Shown here piece after piece: positions 28,879 to 43,000 of a stretch of DNA of 64,000 bases. This DNA comes from Dipetalonema caudispina. Its lineage: Eukaryota; Nematoda; Chromadorea; Rhabditida; Onchocercidae. A program made the position numbers and the translations under genes. Location of the stretch: positions 1 to 64,000 of the forward strand of contig JABVXV010000321.1 in assembly GCA_013365325.1 (NCBI GenBank), in the 5' to 3' direction. How positions within the stretch are numbered: position 1 is the stretch's first letter; every line of letters starts with the position of its first letter. Below the pieces are notes generated by a model, which saw only the letters and a program-made list of their open reading frames with translations, did not search any database and had not been told where the DNA came from.

Positions 28879-31712
28879 TTTATGAAAATATAGGTATGCA
28901 CCATTAACAATCTGAAGTGCTAAATTCTGCAAACATTTAATAAACGAATGCAATAACAACAATAGATTGCTAGTCCAATAAGCAAGACATATGTATATAT
29001 ATGCTGGCCTAATTGCCTAACATGTAAAACTAAAAAAAGAGAAAGGAAAAATTATAGTATTTTATAAATGAAGTGCCAAAAATTAAAAAGAAAGTAGCCA
29101 AATAAGCAAAACAAAGTGCTTAACAAATTGAAGAATTAACAAATAAAATATTCGATAAATAGCTGACATATACCTTTTTTTTGGTATTAATTTACAACCA
29201 AATTATATATGCATATTTACAAGTGCATTCATTACTTGTATTTATTACCTACATTCATCACAGAAAACAAAAACTTATTAATTGATAAACGAATTGAATA
29301 GATTTTTTTTTTTTTTTTATTCATATTCATTACAATTTTCTTTTTCTCAATTAATTTCCATGTTATTTCTAATTGATTCAGCTGAAGATCAAGAATATCA
29401 AATGTTCGAAATTTTTATTGTCCTTATTCGGTTATTCCACAAAATCTAATATTTCAAATTTAATTTTTTTTATTAACGTTTTTCACGACTAATAAAAAAA
29501 GAAATTAGGCAAAAAAAAAAATTTCAAGTTTAAGGTATGACTTGCAAATATATATATATATGTGTGTAACATATTCATTTACTGGCCTAAAGTAAACAGA
29601 GAAATAAAAAATTTTTCACCTTTTTTTCTTTTTTTTTTTTTAAATCAAAAACTTTCGGAGTTAAAGGGATTTCATTTTTAATTTTTTTTTTTCATTAACA
29701 TATCAATCTTTGCAGAAAAAAATCCACCTCACTTAATTTATATACTTGTTGCAAAAATTTTTTAAAGTGTGTTTCAATTTTCATCAAATTTCCCCCAAAT
29801 TTTCATTTTGTTTTCTTTTTTTTTTACCAATAAATATGCAGATGAAGCGCCGTTTTTTAAATTATTCATTTGTTGCATTTTTTTAGATTTGATAATTGAA
29901 AAAATTTTTAAAAATTATTGAAAATATTATCGTTCTCTTCCTTTCTTGAAACTGATATTTAGTATCTCTTTTTGGCGAATATTTTGCTAATTATATACTT
30001 TCGAAGATCAATTGATTTTTTAATTAAATTAAAGAAAAAAGTACCGCTTTTTAGATTTTCACTTTGTCGACTGGTATAATTGCGCTTACAAACGAAATAT
30101 ATATGTATATATAGATTTTTTTTTCTTTTCAAGTGGTAAGAATTTGAAGTATTCAAAAATTCTTGTGCTGAATTACTGAAAAACAATTTTCTATTTTTGC
30201 TACTCTTTGGAAAGTAATTTTAGTAACACTTCGGAGCAATAATTACTTGATCATTTTATAACTTTTATAGGTTAAAATAATTTCTCAAAACTTTGTAAAT
30301 TGATAACGAAAAAGTTAGGGGGGAGAATTATAAATGCTAAAATGCAAGAAAAAGTTTGAGAAAATGAATTTCAATTTTAGTTTAATTAATTTTCCTTTCT
30401 CACAAAAGGTATGTTTTTCGGAATAGAAAAAGATATTTCAAAGGATTAGTTTGTCTCTTTTATGAATTTAATGAATCTTAGAATAATAACGAATGAAGCG
30501 TATCTAACAATCGATGAAAAGAAAAACAAAATCTATTATTGCATTTTCTCTTCGTATTTGAAGCACATTTGCCTAACATTCGATTTTATAAGCTAACAAA
30601 TAGTACGTTGAAAAATGGATTGATTATGAATTGATCTAATATTCAATCAGTTTGAAATTTTTCACTAAATTAAAAATTACTTGAATTGTTTGCAAAATTC
30701 TGTAAATTTTTTCCTTTCTTAAATTACAGTGTTTTAAATGAGGCTACAAATAGAACATAGGTTTTATGAATAGGAAAAAGACGACATTACATGCAAAATA
30801 ATTAGCATTCGAGTGATATTATTATGTATGCACAAAAGTAATAATTGCAAATGAATAGTTTGCTAATTGATAAAGCTTAAAATATAATATCCAAGCAATT
30901 ATACATGGTTATTAAAATTTTGCGTCACTGAGGATGAAGATGAAAGGATAAACAAACTTGTTAGAACATTTTATGTAACAAAATTATGAAAAGCTTTAAT
31001 CAAATGATTTCATTTAGCATAAAGATAAATTACTGCTAAAAATAATAATTTCATTCTTTCTATCTTTCCTATCTTCTATAAATTGTAATGACAAAAATAG
31101 GTTATAAAGATATAAACTACATACTAATTAGTTTTAGTATTTATGCTATTAAATTTGTTTAAACACTTAAATTTTCTTTCTAATTTACTTGTATCAATTT
31201 TAATTGAAAAATGCTTCTGTACTACTTTTATATTATAGTGTAGTATTTTTTTTTTAACTTTTCTAAAAAACACTTCAGTGATATTTCAAATATTTCAATG
31301 GTAACTTTCCTAAAATCCATTTGAAGCTTTTAATAAACTTATAACAAAGTCAGTTGTTCATTAGATTAATTAAGATAATATTAGGAAATAATAGATGGAG
31401 AAGCTTTAAAAAAAATTGATACTGACAGATGGAACAAAAAAAAAAAAAAAAGAAAAAAAATGGAAAATATGAAGAAAACACAAATAAGATAAAACAATTA
31501 TATCAGCGCAAATATTAATTTTTTTTTTTAAAATGAGAAAATCAACAAAAATATATATGCCATTACTACTGATATAATTGATCAGCATCACCAATATCAA
31601 ACCAACACCATCACAAATATTAATGATCATCATCATTACTATCAGTCCTCATAATCATCATTGCTATCATCCATCATCGTAAATATCAGTCATCATTGTC
31701 ACAAATATAAAT

Positions 31713-31740
31713 GATGATGATGATGATCATCATCATCATC
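31713..31740. repeat. Perfect 28-bp palindrome of GAT/ATC units
   Basis: Four GAT units meet four ATC units head-on at a central GATC, forming two exactly complementary 14-base arms with no spacer. Confidence 0.9.
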
Positions 31741-32814
31741 CCTATCAATTCAATCATCAATATCACCATTATTATCAATCATTATCATTATTGGGCAAAA
31801 GCGTAAATACCTATGACATTCATTTAATAGAGCTATTATAATAATTTCGATTTCTTTTCTCTAATTTTTTTTTTTTTTTTTTTTTAAATTTTTTAGGAAA
31901 TATACATAATATTATTATTGAAACGAACAGAGATCTGAAGAGTTGTAGCAAAATCAATCTTATAACAAACACTATGGCATTTGTTTAGATTGGCAAATAT
32001 GTAGATGTATCTGTTTTCCATTCTTTTTCCTTTACCACCCACCTTTTCGTTTTCTTTTTCTTTTTTTACTTTTTTTCACTCCCTCTCTCTCTCTCTCCTT
32101 TTCTAAAAAAAAAAAAAAATAAAAAAGAAGAAAAATCTCATTATCTATCTTATTATCATTAAGTGGGTACACTTTTTTTTTTTTTTTTTTTTTTTTTTCA
32201 CTTCTCAGGATATTACACTATTACACAATTAATTTCAAATAAGTACAATAATTTCTGATAAATTTTTTTCCACTTAATAAATAATTTATAATTGCATAAA
32301 AATGAATGAAAAAAAAGAAAAAATGAAGTTTTTCATTTTGAGATTAATTGAAAAAAATTCTGCAATGATTAAAAATAGTTCTCATGCATATACATACCAT
32401 TTACAAAATGAAATAAAAATTGGGATTTTGTGATTATTTTTGATAGAAGAAACAAATTCTTGAGCTATCATAAAATTATATTAATTACTATTTTATTATA
32501 AAGCATTCCTTTATAATAAAATGGTAATTGATATAATTTTCTCCCTATAAACCAATTAAATAATCGCTTGATCACTTATCATACTCATTTATATGCATTT
32601 AAAATGAATAATACAAGCAGTCTTTTTTCTCTTTTGTTGAAAAAATAAGTAAGTAAAAGACAAAAAGAAAAAAAAAAAAAAAAAGGACAAACTTAGTTGA
32701 AAATTATATTATTAATTTTGTGCTAAGAGGAAGATAAAAGAATATAACAAAATAAAAATAAATGAATGAATGTTCGGAAAAGTGTAAAGCTTTTTTAATG
32801 AAAGAATTTGTAAG

Positions 32815-32862
<48 letters not shown>

Positions 32863-32892
32863 ATTAAGCTTTTTTTTTTTTTTTTTTTTTTT
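32815..32892. repeat. A47 tract followed by T23 tract
   Basis: An uninterrupted run of about 47 A is separated by eight bases from about 23 T. Homopolymer lengths in an assembly are only approximate. Confidence 0.85.
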
Positions 32893-34432
32893 CCATTTCT
32901 AGACATATATTTCATATGTCTTTCGTATTCAAATTTATAATAATTTTTTAAATATTGCGGTGACCTGATTATTTTAATTTTTAGTGAATGAATTAACAGA
33001 AGAATTTAATGGACAATTGATTGTTCCATAAACTGATTGAATTTGTTTCATTAATTTGCCAGAATTGATCAAAAAAAAAAAAAAAAAAAAAAAGAAACTA
33101 AAAATGCCAAGTGCAACAAAATTATGGCATTGACAAAGGAAAGCTATTCGATATACTCTCAGCAAAATTAAGACTAATTTGAAATTTTCATGAATTCAAT
33201 CAATTTTTAACAGAAATGTAACATCCATTTAAATTTCATTAAATTTTAACGTTCGATGGCATAATAAATTGTTGCTATTCGCTTACTTGATATCGTTTGA
33301 TCCATTTTTGGCTAAATTCCTATTAGATCAACAAAATTAAATATTTCCTATTGCATACTTCAAACACATAATGCTTCTATTATAAACTAAACGTACTTTT
33401 AATGAAGCATTTAGATAACATAGCATTTAAAATGAATCAATGATTTGGTTGTTACTTAAAATGACACTGATCATAGTTTACAATTCAATTAACCATATAA
33501 CTTACAACAAATGATAAATAGAGGAAAAGAGTGAAAATAATCCATACTAAACTGAGAAGACAGAAGGGTTAAATTCACTTAATTTTAATTAAAGACATAT
33601 AAATAAAAGAAATGCACTTATTCAATCTTTTTTTTTTTTTTATTTTCAGTACTGCACAATTTATTTTAATTGCTTACACATTAAATACTTTTAATTTCGT
33701 ATCTTTCAAAGATTGTTTCATACAATAATAGCTAATTTGAATCGAAAAATAAACAAAATTATTTACCCTAAGTTTATATATCAAATTATTCCATCGGTAA
33801 ATGATAGCATATTGCTGCTTTAGCATCATAATATAAACGTTTGTCAGAATTATCATATTTTACCTAAAGTTCATTACTTATATAATACACATAAACAACT
33901 ATTCATACGGATACACGTACATGCGCATATTAAGATATATACGTACGTGTAAATAAAATATATACACGTACACATATATGCATACATACGTACAAATTTT
34001 TTTTTTCAACATATGTAGGAAAAAACAGAAGTTAAGTGATGAAATTCAGAATTAAATGCTATTTAAAATCAATTCTAATCACTTATATCATACAATCTAT
34101 GCAAATTAAATCGACGAAATGAATTGCAAGAATTCAAAATGTTTCCTTATTTTCGTGTAATTAATAATTTTGAAAATCTAAAATTCTGCATAAGATTTTT
34201 CAAATTAATAACACTAAGCAATTGGTTGTCATATATTAAAAATTACTTCATATTGATATAATTTCATTATAATTGTTGCAATATAGGAATAGCTATTATG
34301 TTACTATACATTATTAAATGAATTAGCTAGTTAATATGCTAATAATAGCAAATAAGTGGTAGTTATTAGTAATAAGATGGAGATATTTCACTAAAGATAA
34401 TTAATTTAATTGTTAATTAGTGATGAAAAATG

Positions 34433-34644
34433 ATGATAGTTAATTCTAAAATTGCATTCATTTCATATTTCCTAACTTTTTGGATGAAAAAACCGCAAAA
34501 CAATCCAGTTGTCATATGATACAATGATAATGGAGTTCATGATAGTTAATTCTAAAATTCCATTCATTTCATACTTCCTAACTTTTTGGATGAAAAAACC
34601 GCAAAACAATCCAGTTGTCATATGATACAATGATAATGGAGTTC
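34433..34644. repeat. 106-bp tandem duplication
   Basis: Two directly adjacent copies, 34433-34538 and 34539-34644, differ at only two positions that I can see (G/C near the start and T/C in CATATTTCC versus CATACTTCC). The near identity points to a recent duplication. Confidence 0.95.
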
Positions 34645-37600
34645 AAGGTGTTTAATACTTTTATCCCTAGCAACCCGATGAAGCACTTAAGAAGTAATTA
34701 TTAAATAAAGAGAAAGAAAAAATTGGAATCTATAAAAGCAAAAATTAATAATCGTTACATCCAAAATATCATCTGAATTGGAAAATAGTATTTCATTTGT
34801 TGTAAAAATAAACAAATGTGTTATGCACTTCTGAAAAAAAAAAAAAAATCAAATAATATATTAAATAAACAACTTCAGATAGTATTTTCGTCTTTGTTTT
34901 TTTTCACTTTATTTTTTTAATTATGAAAAGTGTAGTAATATTTGCAGTCTTTTCGAAATTGAACTAAGATTGTATTTAATTTAAATTATGCTAGAAGGAT
35001 ATAAATGGGCAGAAATGCTATAAAGGGAAAAAGTATTTGTTATTAAAATGGAGCAATAATTGGTATTAAAATAGCAGCAACAACAGCAAAAATATTGGAA
35101 ATGTGACAGAAAAAAAAAAAAAATTATTTTAAATTGATAAGAATAATTAAAATAGCTATAAATAGGGTTTAGAGAAGAAAAAAACACAATGATAGTAATG
35201 ATATTAATGTTTTCAAGGAAAGAAAAAAAAAAAGTTTTTTTTTTTTCTTTTTTCACTACGAAAACTAGTTCGAAAAATAGCTTGGTAAATAAAAGGCAAT
35301 TAAATTAGTTTTAGCTTTTTGAATAGAACAATTAAATTTACCAAGAAAAAATGATAAATATTCCGAATAACGAAATGAATGCTTATTAATTCCGTTAATG
35401 ATTGTACGAATTAGTCAGATGATATTTGCATTATTTGCATTAATTTTTGTTTCAATGAAGGAATAAAAAAAGAAACTAAATTTAGTTACTATTAAAATTT
35501 TTTGTTTCATTTATGAAAATTATTGAAAAATTTAAAATATGAAATATTTTCGTGAAATTTTTGATGGCAAATAATAATCCAAGTAAAAGAAATGTAATTA
35601 ATGTCATGAAAAAAAGTGGTAAAAATAAATGAGAAGAATGAAAATTTAATTTATAAGCTGGGATTTCTTTTGATAAAGAATTAGCTAGAACAAATTTAAT
35701 CTTGGAGACAAATAAGAAATGTATTAGTATTTGCTTCAATGATTAAAATTACGAGTGGATTTAGATGTTTGACAAAATTGAAGTGGAAATAGCATAATAT
35801 AATGGGAAAAATGAAAAAACTGACTAATGAAGCGTAATTACTCATATATGCATTATTTATTATTTATCATGAATTATAACATAAATTCATTCAATGGGAT
35901 ACAGGTAATATATTAAATATTAGTATAGTACATAACCGGATTAACAAATCGGAATGTTAAATTTATTGCAATGCATATCGATCCGTATCCTTTCAGAAAT
36001 TGTATTGAAAAGAAAAAAAAAAAAAAAGGGACGATTATTTTAATCAACTTTTTTTATCAACATATTGATAGTATCATTTCATGATCAAATTTCATGGGAA
36101 GAATTTTCATTCTGTATAATTTGATAAAATTACAATTTTAAAGAAAAACGAAATGCAAAAATGTAGAAACTATAAATAACAGTAATTTATAATTGTTTAT
36201 TTACAATATGCGAATATTTTAATATTAAAATTTTAACCAAAAACTTTCATAGTTTGGCATTCTAAAGATACACCAATCTCATCTTGTATTCATTTTAAAC
36301 TTATTTTAAATCGATTCGTTTTGTCAATTTCAATTTAAATTTGTTATTTATTATTGATTATTCATTACTCTAGATACTCAGACTCTGAAAATCGAACGAG
36401 AAAAACCTTTTACTTGAAATATTCTATTAAACTCTACAAAACGTAATTTCATTAAACTTTGTAAATTTTTTTCTCCTTTGTACAAGAAACATTATGAAAA
36501 GAATGACATTAAAATTTTAAACCTTTCGATTTTTTCGAAAATTTTTTTACGCGAGTAGAAGAGGATTAAAAAAAAAAAGATTTTTGAATTATTATTGTTA
36601 CCACTGCTATTGTTGTTATTTGTTGTTATTTGTTGTTGTTTTTATTGTTACCATATCAATGCAATAAAAATTCATCACTAATTTCTTTTTTTTTTTTACC
36701 AAATGTAAACTTGGTAAAACAGTTTGTCAAAGTATATGGACAAATAGGAATGGAATAGAAATTGAACAGTTAATGATATGAGGTTAAGGAAGAATGAAAA
36801 TCGAAGGATGAGATTTAAAAAAAAAAAAAAAGAAAAAAAAAGTGAGAAAAATGACAATAACCAAGATAAATATAATATGGAGAAAAAGAATAGTTGAAAT
36901 TAAAATTTTTAAATTTCACTTCGAATTAATGTTATTATAACAAAATCTTTTTTAAAACCATATCAAAATTAATGTTGCCATTAACCAACTGAATATATTA
37001 TAATTCAGTATTTGAAATTTTTCAATTATTAATAAAATACCATTGTTTGACGATCAAACGAAGGGCTGATGTAATGAAATATTATTATTTCTGTGAAAAT
37101 CAATCATTAGCCAATTGAACATATATCATTTTTTCGTTGAATTTATTTGACATTGTTGAAAAATGCATCTATGTATTAATATTAGTAGTTATCTCTAATC
37201 ATTATCCTTTTAGTTATCATTCTTCAATTATCATACTGTAAATCGCTGTTTTATAATCATTATGTTATGGATCATTATAACTTTAATCATTTATCTAATG
37301 AATGCTATATTTTTACCTTTTTTTTTTAAAAAAAAAAAAAAAACAAAAAACAAAATAATAGAAGAAAATAGAATTTGATGATTGCTGTAATGCAAAATAT
37401 CGAAGAGAGATGAAAATTAATTTGATTATACAAAATATGCTAAAATTTAATCTTTAATTTTAAAATTTTCAAAAATTTTAGTTATGCAACGTAGCGCTTC
37501 ATTAGCAAATATTATTATCGATATATGATTGCAATCGATTTTGATGAGCTAATTTAATTTATTTCAGTTATTCAAATGCAAATTTAAAATAGTTTTAAAA

Positions 37601-37763
37601 ATAATTGGAGGTACTGCAACACGACTTAATGAAAGAAAAGATGATTTGTGAGAAAATTTTATCATTATTTGCATAACAAACTCACATGTAAATATTGACA
37701 CGAAAGATGTATTAATAATATTGTAATTGTTAATACACAGATGAGAAAAAAATAATGATAACA

Positions 37764-37822
37764 ATGATGATGATGATTACAATGATGATGATGATAATGA
37801 TAATGATGATGATGATGATGAT
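37764..37822. repeat. (GAT)n microsatellite
   Basis: GAT units with AAT and TAC interruptions. Confidence 0.9.
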
Positions 37823-39897
37823 GCATACAGCAATATGAGCTTCATTTCATATTTTTGTTAACAATTCATATTGAATCTTCTCTTTATTTGTTAGCTTTTA
37901 ATTGATTATTCAATTATTTCCTTTAGGTAGATGTAAAACAAATTACTAAAAGTTTCGTTCAAAGATTAAATGCTATAATGTTTTATCGTCAATCATATTC
38001 AATCATCGCTATCGTTAGCTTAATTTTGAAACTTAAGATTTCATATTAATTAATAGTACAAATAAAATCATCATCTCTTTGTTTTTTTTTAATGCATAAT
38101 TTATAATATTTATATATTATGGATCTACCAAAATCTTGTTAACTAATAATTCCATATGATATTAGCAGAAAAAGGAAGAGATAATACATTCAAACCTAAT
38201 TTCAAGCCTTTTTTACATTTGTATAAACCAAACATCAAATATTATTTCCTGAGAAATTATATTTCGAATAACATATCTACATATAAAAAATATAATTTAA
38301 TGTAATTAATTTATTTTTCTTATACATCGGTTTTCAAATACCCATTTCCTGGAAAATTATGTTTCCAATATTTGAGAATCAAATATGATCAAAAAAAAAA
38401 AAAAAATTCGTTTTTGTCAAATTAGCTACCAGAATATTACTGAAGACAAGTTAACCGTAACTTAACTACCCACTTTTTAATTTCATTATAAAAGTCCGAA
38501 CAAAACCCAGGTAGGACTTAACTTGCTACTAATTCGTTCATCAAAACTATAAATCTTAGCTACTTTATCACATATATATTCCCTATGAATTTATCCATTT
38601 TTTTCTATATGAAACTTTGCAAGGATTACTCAAAATAGCATCCACAAAATCATTTCAAATAACTTTTCTTTCTCCTTTCTCCGGAAATCTTTATACATTA
38701 AATACCAAATCCATATTTAAAAAACAAATAAAAGAAAAATGTAACACTACCAAACTTTCGAAACATTCAAAGAATCATTGCAAATATAACAATATTCTCA
38801 AAGATATTCAACTGAATGACAAAATATTAGGGACTTTTGAATTTGTCAAATAAATATAATATTTGAGTTTATTAGCTCATTTTACAAATGCAAAAAGTGG
38901 ATGAGTTAAAAATTAACTCAAAACAAACACAATTATGAAATCATTATTGATGTATAAAAAAATAACTCAAAAAGATGTTTAGTATTTCTACAATATCTTA
39001 ATGAAACAAATTAAAACAAATACTTTCAATTGCTTAGTATAAATGCTAAAAAAGCTTGCTAATGATCAAAATATTACCATCTGCAAGTATTTCATTTTTT
39101 ATAAATGTAAGTGTAAAATGATAATGCGCTATCGATTTCATACCATATTCTTCTTTGTTTTATTTCATTTCCTGTTTACCCATTAATAGTAAACAAATGT
39201 TACAAACTAAAAATTTAGATCATTTAGCACAAAAAAAAAAAAAAAAAAAAAAAGAAACAAACATGCAAAAACAAACATATTAACAGCATCAAGGCATATT
39301 TAATGTCTTACACTAAGTTGTTATAATGATAAAACTTCTGCAATCACGACAACGAACATCATGATGATGAAAGTATTTACCAATTCATAATAATCATGAT
39401 TCCATTATTGCTATTGTAAGTCTTTTGTTAACTTCCTTCGTTATGCAAAAATGTAACATTACGACTTTATCACATATCTTGTTGTCGTCAAAAAATACAA
39501 CAAGCAGACACCCAAGTTGATAAGAATTCCTAAGTAAAACAAACCTAAATATTCTATTGCCTGGTATTTGAACTTAAGGATTTTTGTAAATCAATTCTAA
39601 CAGATCCATGGCAGCAATTCTGGAATAATTCTCCACAGATCAGTAAACGTCGAAGGATGAATGTAGAAGTAAGAGAGAGTGAAGTGATTATCAAATAAGT
39701 AATGGAATTCACGAGTAGAATAAGAAGACATGTCCATATACTTTATTACTGCATTTTAGCTTGCGATTCAAAATCCAGTGACCAAAGACCCGACAACACT
39801 AAAATTGGAAGTAGAAGAGAAGAGCGCATGAGGAAACACGACAAGCACGGATAGTTAAAAATTCGATTTTTGCAGAAAATCAGTTTGAAAAAAAGCT

Positions 39898-40035
39898 TTA
39901 ATAAATTTTTTTCAATTTCTTCGCATCACCTGCTTTTTTTTTCAACTTATTGGCTAACGTTTCAACGCTATCTTCGATTAGACTGTCGGCTCTACGTTTT
40001 TGCTTCTCTTCGGCCTACAACAAATAAATAAACAA

Positions 40036-40066
<31 letters not shown>

Positions 40067-43000
40067 CATTTTCTTTGCAATTATCCTGCAATTGATTGTT
40101 AAATTTTTGAGCTCGAAATGACTGTTTTCATTAGCAGTATAACACCTATGCATATTAAAAATTAGATTAAAGCAGTCCACAACAATATGGAAGCATGATA
40201 ATTTCGAATGATTATATGTGAAAGTTGCTTCAACTAAAAAAAAGCTTACAGCGATGAATAAATAAAAGTAAAGAAAACGTTTACCTCTCTTACATGGTTT
40301 CCAATTTCTTTTTAAATGAGTGCCCCCCTCAGCAATGAATGCACAGGATGACCCCACATCAATTTAAATATAAAATAAAGCTTAGGAACCCTTAACTTAT
40401 ATTTCTGTACATCAAACGATGTTAATGTCGCAGTTAAAAACTGAAAGGAGATTCAGGAAAATTCAATGAATACGAAATATTTAAAAGTCTGAAAATACAA
40501 AAGATAACCTGTCTCAGGGCGAGTTTTGATGATTTGAACAGAGGATGAGATTGATCAACAGCAAAGGCACTGTTGCTATACAAAGCTTTGAACCTTAAAA
40601 AAACAACAATCATCGATTCATAATTCTCTCTTATAGTGTTCGTGAGCGTTTCTTTGCTCATCGTTTTCATAATGGATTATAAAGCCTACTCATTCCTATG
40701 AATACAAAGCCAGGGATAAATTGGCGTTGGTGATGTAATATAATTTCTGAACTTCCAGAATTGAAAAGTCAAAAATTGTAATATGAGATATTGTTGAACT
40801 CTCAAATCATCACCAAAACCAGATATATTATAAGTCAGCTTCTTTTTGACTTGACTAAAAAATTTGATAGGTTTAAAAGACTGCGAGAGGCATGAAATTG
40901 GAGACTAAAATGAATTCGCCAAAAAAATTACCGTTCATCATCGATATAATCCAATTCATTACTACTGACATCTTTTTTCAATTTGATTTTTGCCGAAGAC
41001 TTAGTATTTTCAGCGGTGTTTTCACCCATTTCTGCCTTCTGCTTTTTCTTCAAATTAGCAACCACAGCTTTTCGTTCCTTAAAAATGCTGACGATCACTG
41101 GAACTTCATAGCAACTTCCAGTCAACATTTCTTATATTAAGACTGCATTAATATCCTCTCAAAATATCTCAAGATATTTCTGTCAGCCATTTCTAGTTTT
41201 CAAAAAACATACATCACATTGGCATTAACAACCACTGTTCAGGAGAGCAATTACTAGTGTAGCCAATTAATATACGCTTTGCAAAATGAGAATTAAAAAG
41301 ATAATCTACCTTGCGCTTCGCTTTCCTCTTTTCAAGATATTTTTCCCAAGGTGTTGGCTCACATTTTTTCTTCTTATTATCCAGAATCGTATCATCCATC
41401 GTTTCTACATCCCATGTTACTTCCATCACCGAATCAGCTTTTTTGGAAGCTTCTGTTTCAGCTTCTTTTAGTAACACTATACTTTTCCCTGTTTCATCGT
41501 TCTCTTCATCAGATGAACATGGCGCCAACAAATGCCTGTAGATTTACGACTACCAAATTATTAACACATAAAATCGAAAATAAAATAAAGCTCTGTAAAA
41601 TTTAACTCCAAGACTGCATCCAAAACGCAAAATTCCATTAATAATTGAAAAGGAATATTTTTATTTTAAACATTCAACAGTACTCACTGAACTTGATCAA
41701 GATTCGCATCTGGAAGAAATGCATCTCGTTCTGCTTTTATACGCTCCGGATCCGTCTCATCCCACGTGAGCTTAGCAGATGACTTCGATAAAGCTGCACT
41801 TTCAAAATTCTTAGGCTTAAATGCATTCAAATTGATATCGTCTTCAGTAACTCGCTCCTTAACTGCATTATTCTGAAAATGTTTAGCACTCCAGTGAGAA
41901 GTATAATTGGCACGTAATAAGTGAAAAGATGACTACGACTTTACAGTTCCAACATTACTGTAATGAACTTTTGAGCCATTGGATCTTATGAAACTAATTT
42001 ATAGCTTCAATAAGAATGTAATGCAAGATGAAAGATCTTCACAGAACCAAAATAATGATGGTAACAACAGGTATGCGAGAAGTTGAAGTGAAACATTATT
42101 TTCTTCTCAAGTTTCCCGGTATGATATCTTTTTAACCAACAGTATCAAGAGATTTAAAACAAACTTCAAAGGCCATATCATCTGGTACGAAGCGAAGATC
42201 CAAACGTACAGCACTGCTTTCGAATTCAACACCATCACATGCTTCATAAAGACAAGAGGCTGTTTCTACTCCATCACATTCAATGATGGCATAATAATAC
42301 CTCATCCTTTCCAACTGATAAGCTCTCATTGCTTCACGAGTTTCTCTATAAAGTTATCGTATTGGATAGTTAAGAAGTCATAACAAAGACTTAATCTGAA
42401 CACCGTCAAATGTTGTTAAAATGAGGCAAATATTCTAGGATGACTCAAGTAAACCAAGAAAACATTGCCCTGCACCAGCCAAGTAGGAACTAGGCAATCT
42501 CGATATTTCAATAAATTTCTATATATATTTTCGCGTGTTAAAATCAATGCATATATTATATATATATATGAATTCGTACCTTACATTAAGAAATTACTCC
42601 ATTACAATATAAAGTATCATCTGGCTTAGAAAATAAGGAACACGAATAACTTACTCATCCATTTCTTCGCTATCTTCAACTGGTTTCTTCAATTTAGTCA
42701 ATTTAGGTCCCATACGTTCTTCTTCTTCTAAACGCTTCTGGCCAAAATCCGATTCATATATTGTCACTGATCTAATAGCTAGAAAAAAACTTTTTTATTC
42801 ATCTAACAGTTGTCTGCCATAGCATAAGAAAAAATCCATAATTTCTTTTTATCAAGAACTCACAGTAAGATCTGAAAAGACCTACCAGCTGGTGCAGGAG
42901 GCTTGAATGAAGATATCATAACAAAAATATCAGTAGCCGAAATTCGATCCCATTCCATATTACATAAAGCTAAACGACGAGATGCCCACTCAACTCGACA

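Larger units (their letters stand above)
28879..39897. other. 11-kb stretch without a supportable gene
   Basis: Apart from the globin 5' flank (a TTTGCAG acceptor at about 28928 could join a 5' UTR exon) and the ESF1 3' flank, I find no exon with conserved content or good splice pairs. Open frames here are short and compositionally driven; the longest, 38617-38853 plus (78 codons), has no recognisable domain. Long A and T tracts, trinucleotide arrays, TA stretches and a 106-bp duplication are listed separately. From 39590 to 39890 composition is less AT-rich, fitting the ESF1 3' UTR, with an AATAAA on the minus strand near 39742. Confidence 0.5.

Noticed and set aside
38617..38853. 78-codon plus-strand frame in the gene-poor block
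   Set aside because: Composition fits random AT-rich sequence, no domain, no supporting acceptor or donor; could be reconsidered if transcribed.
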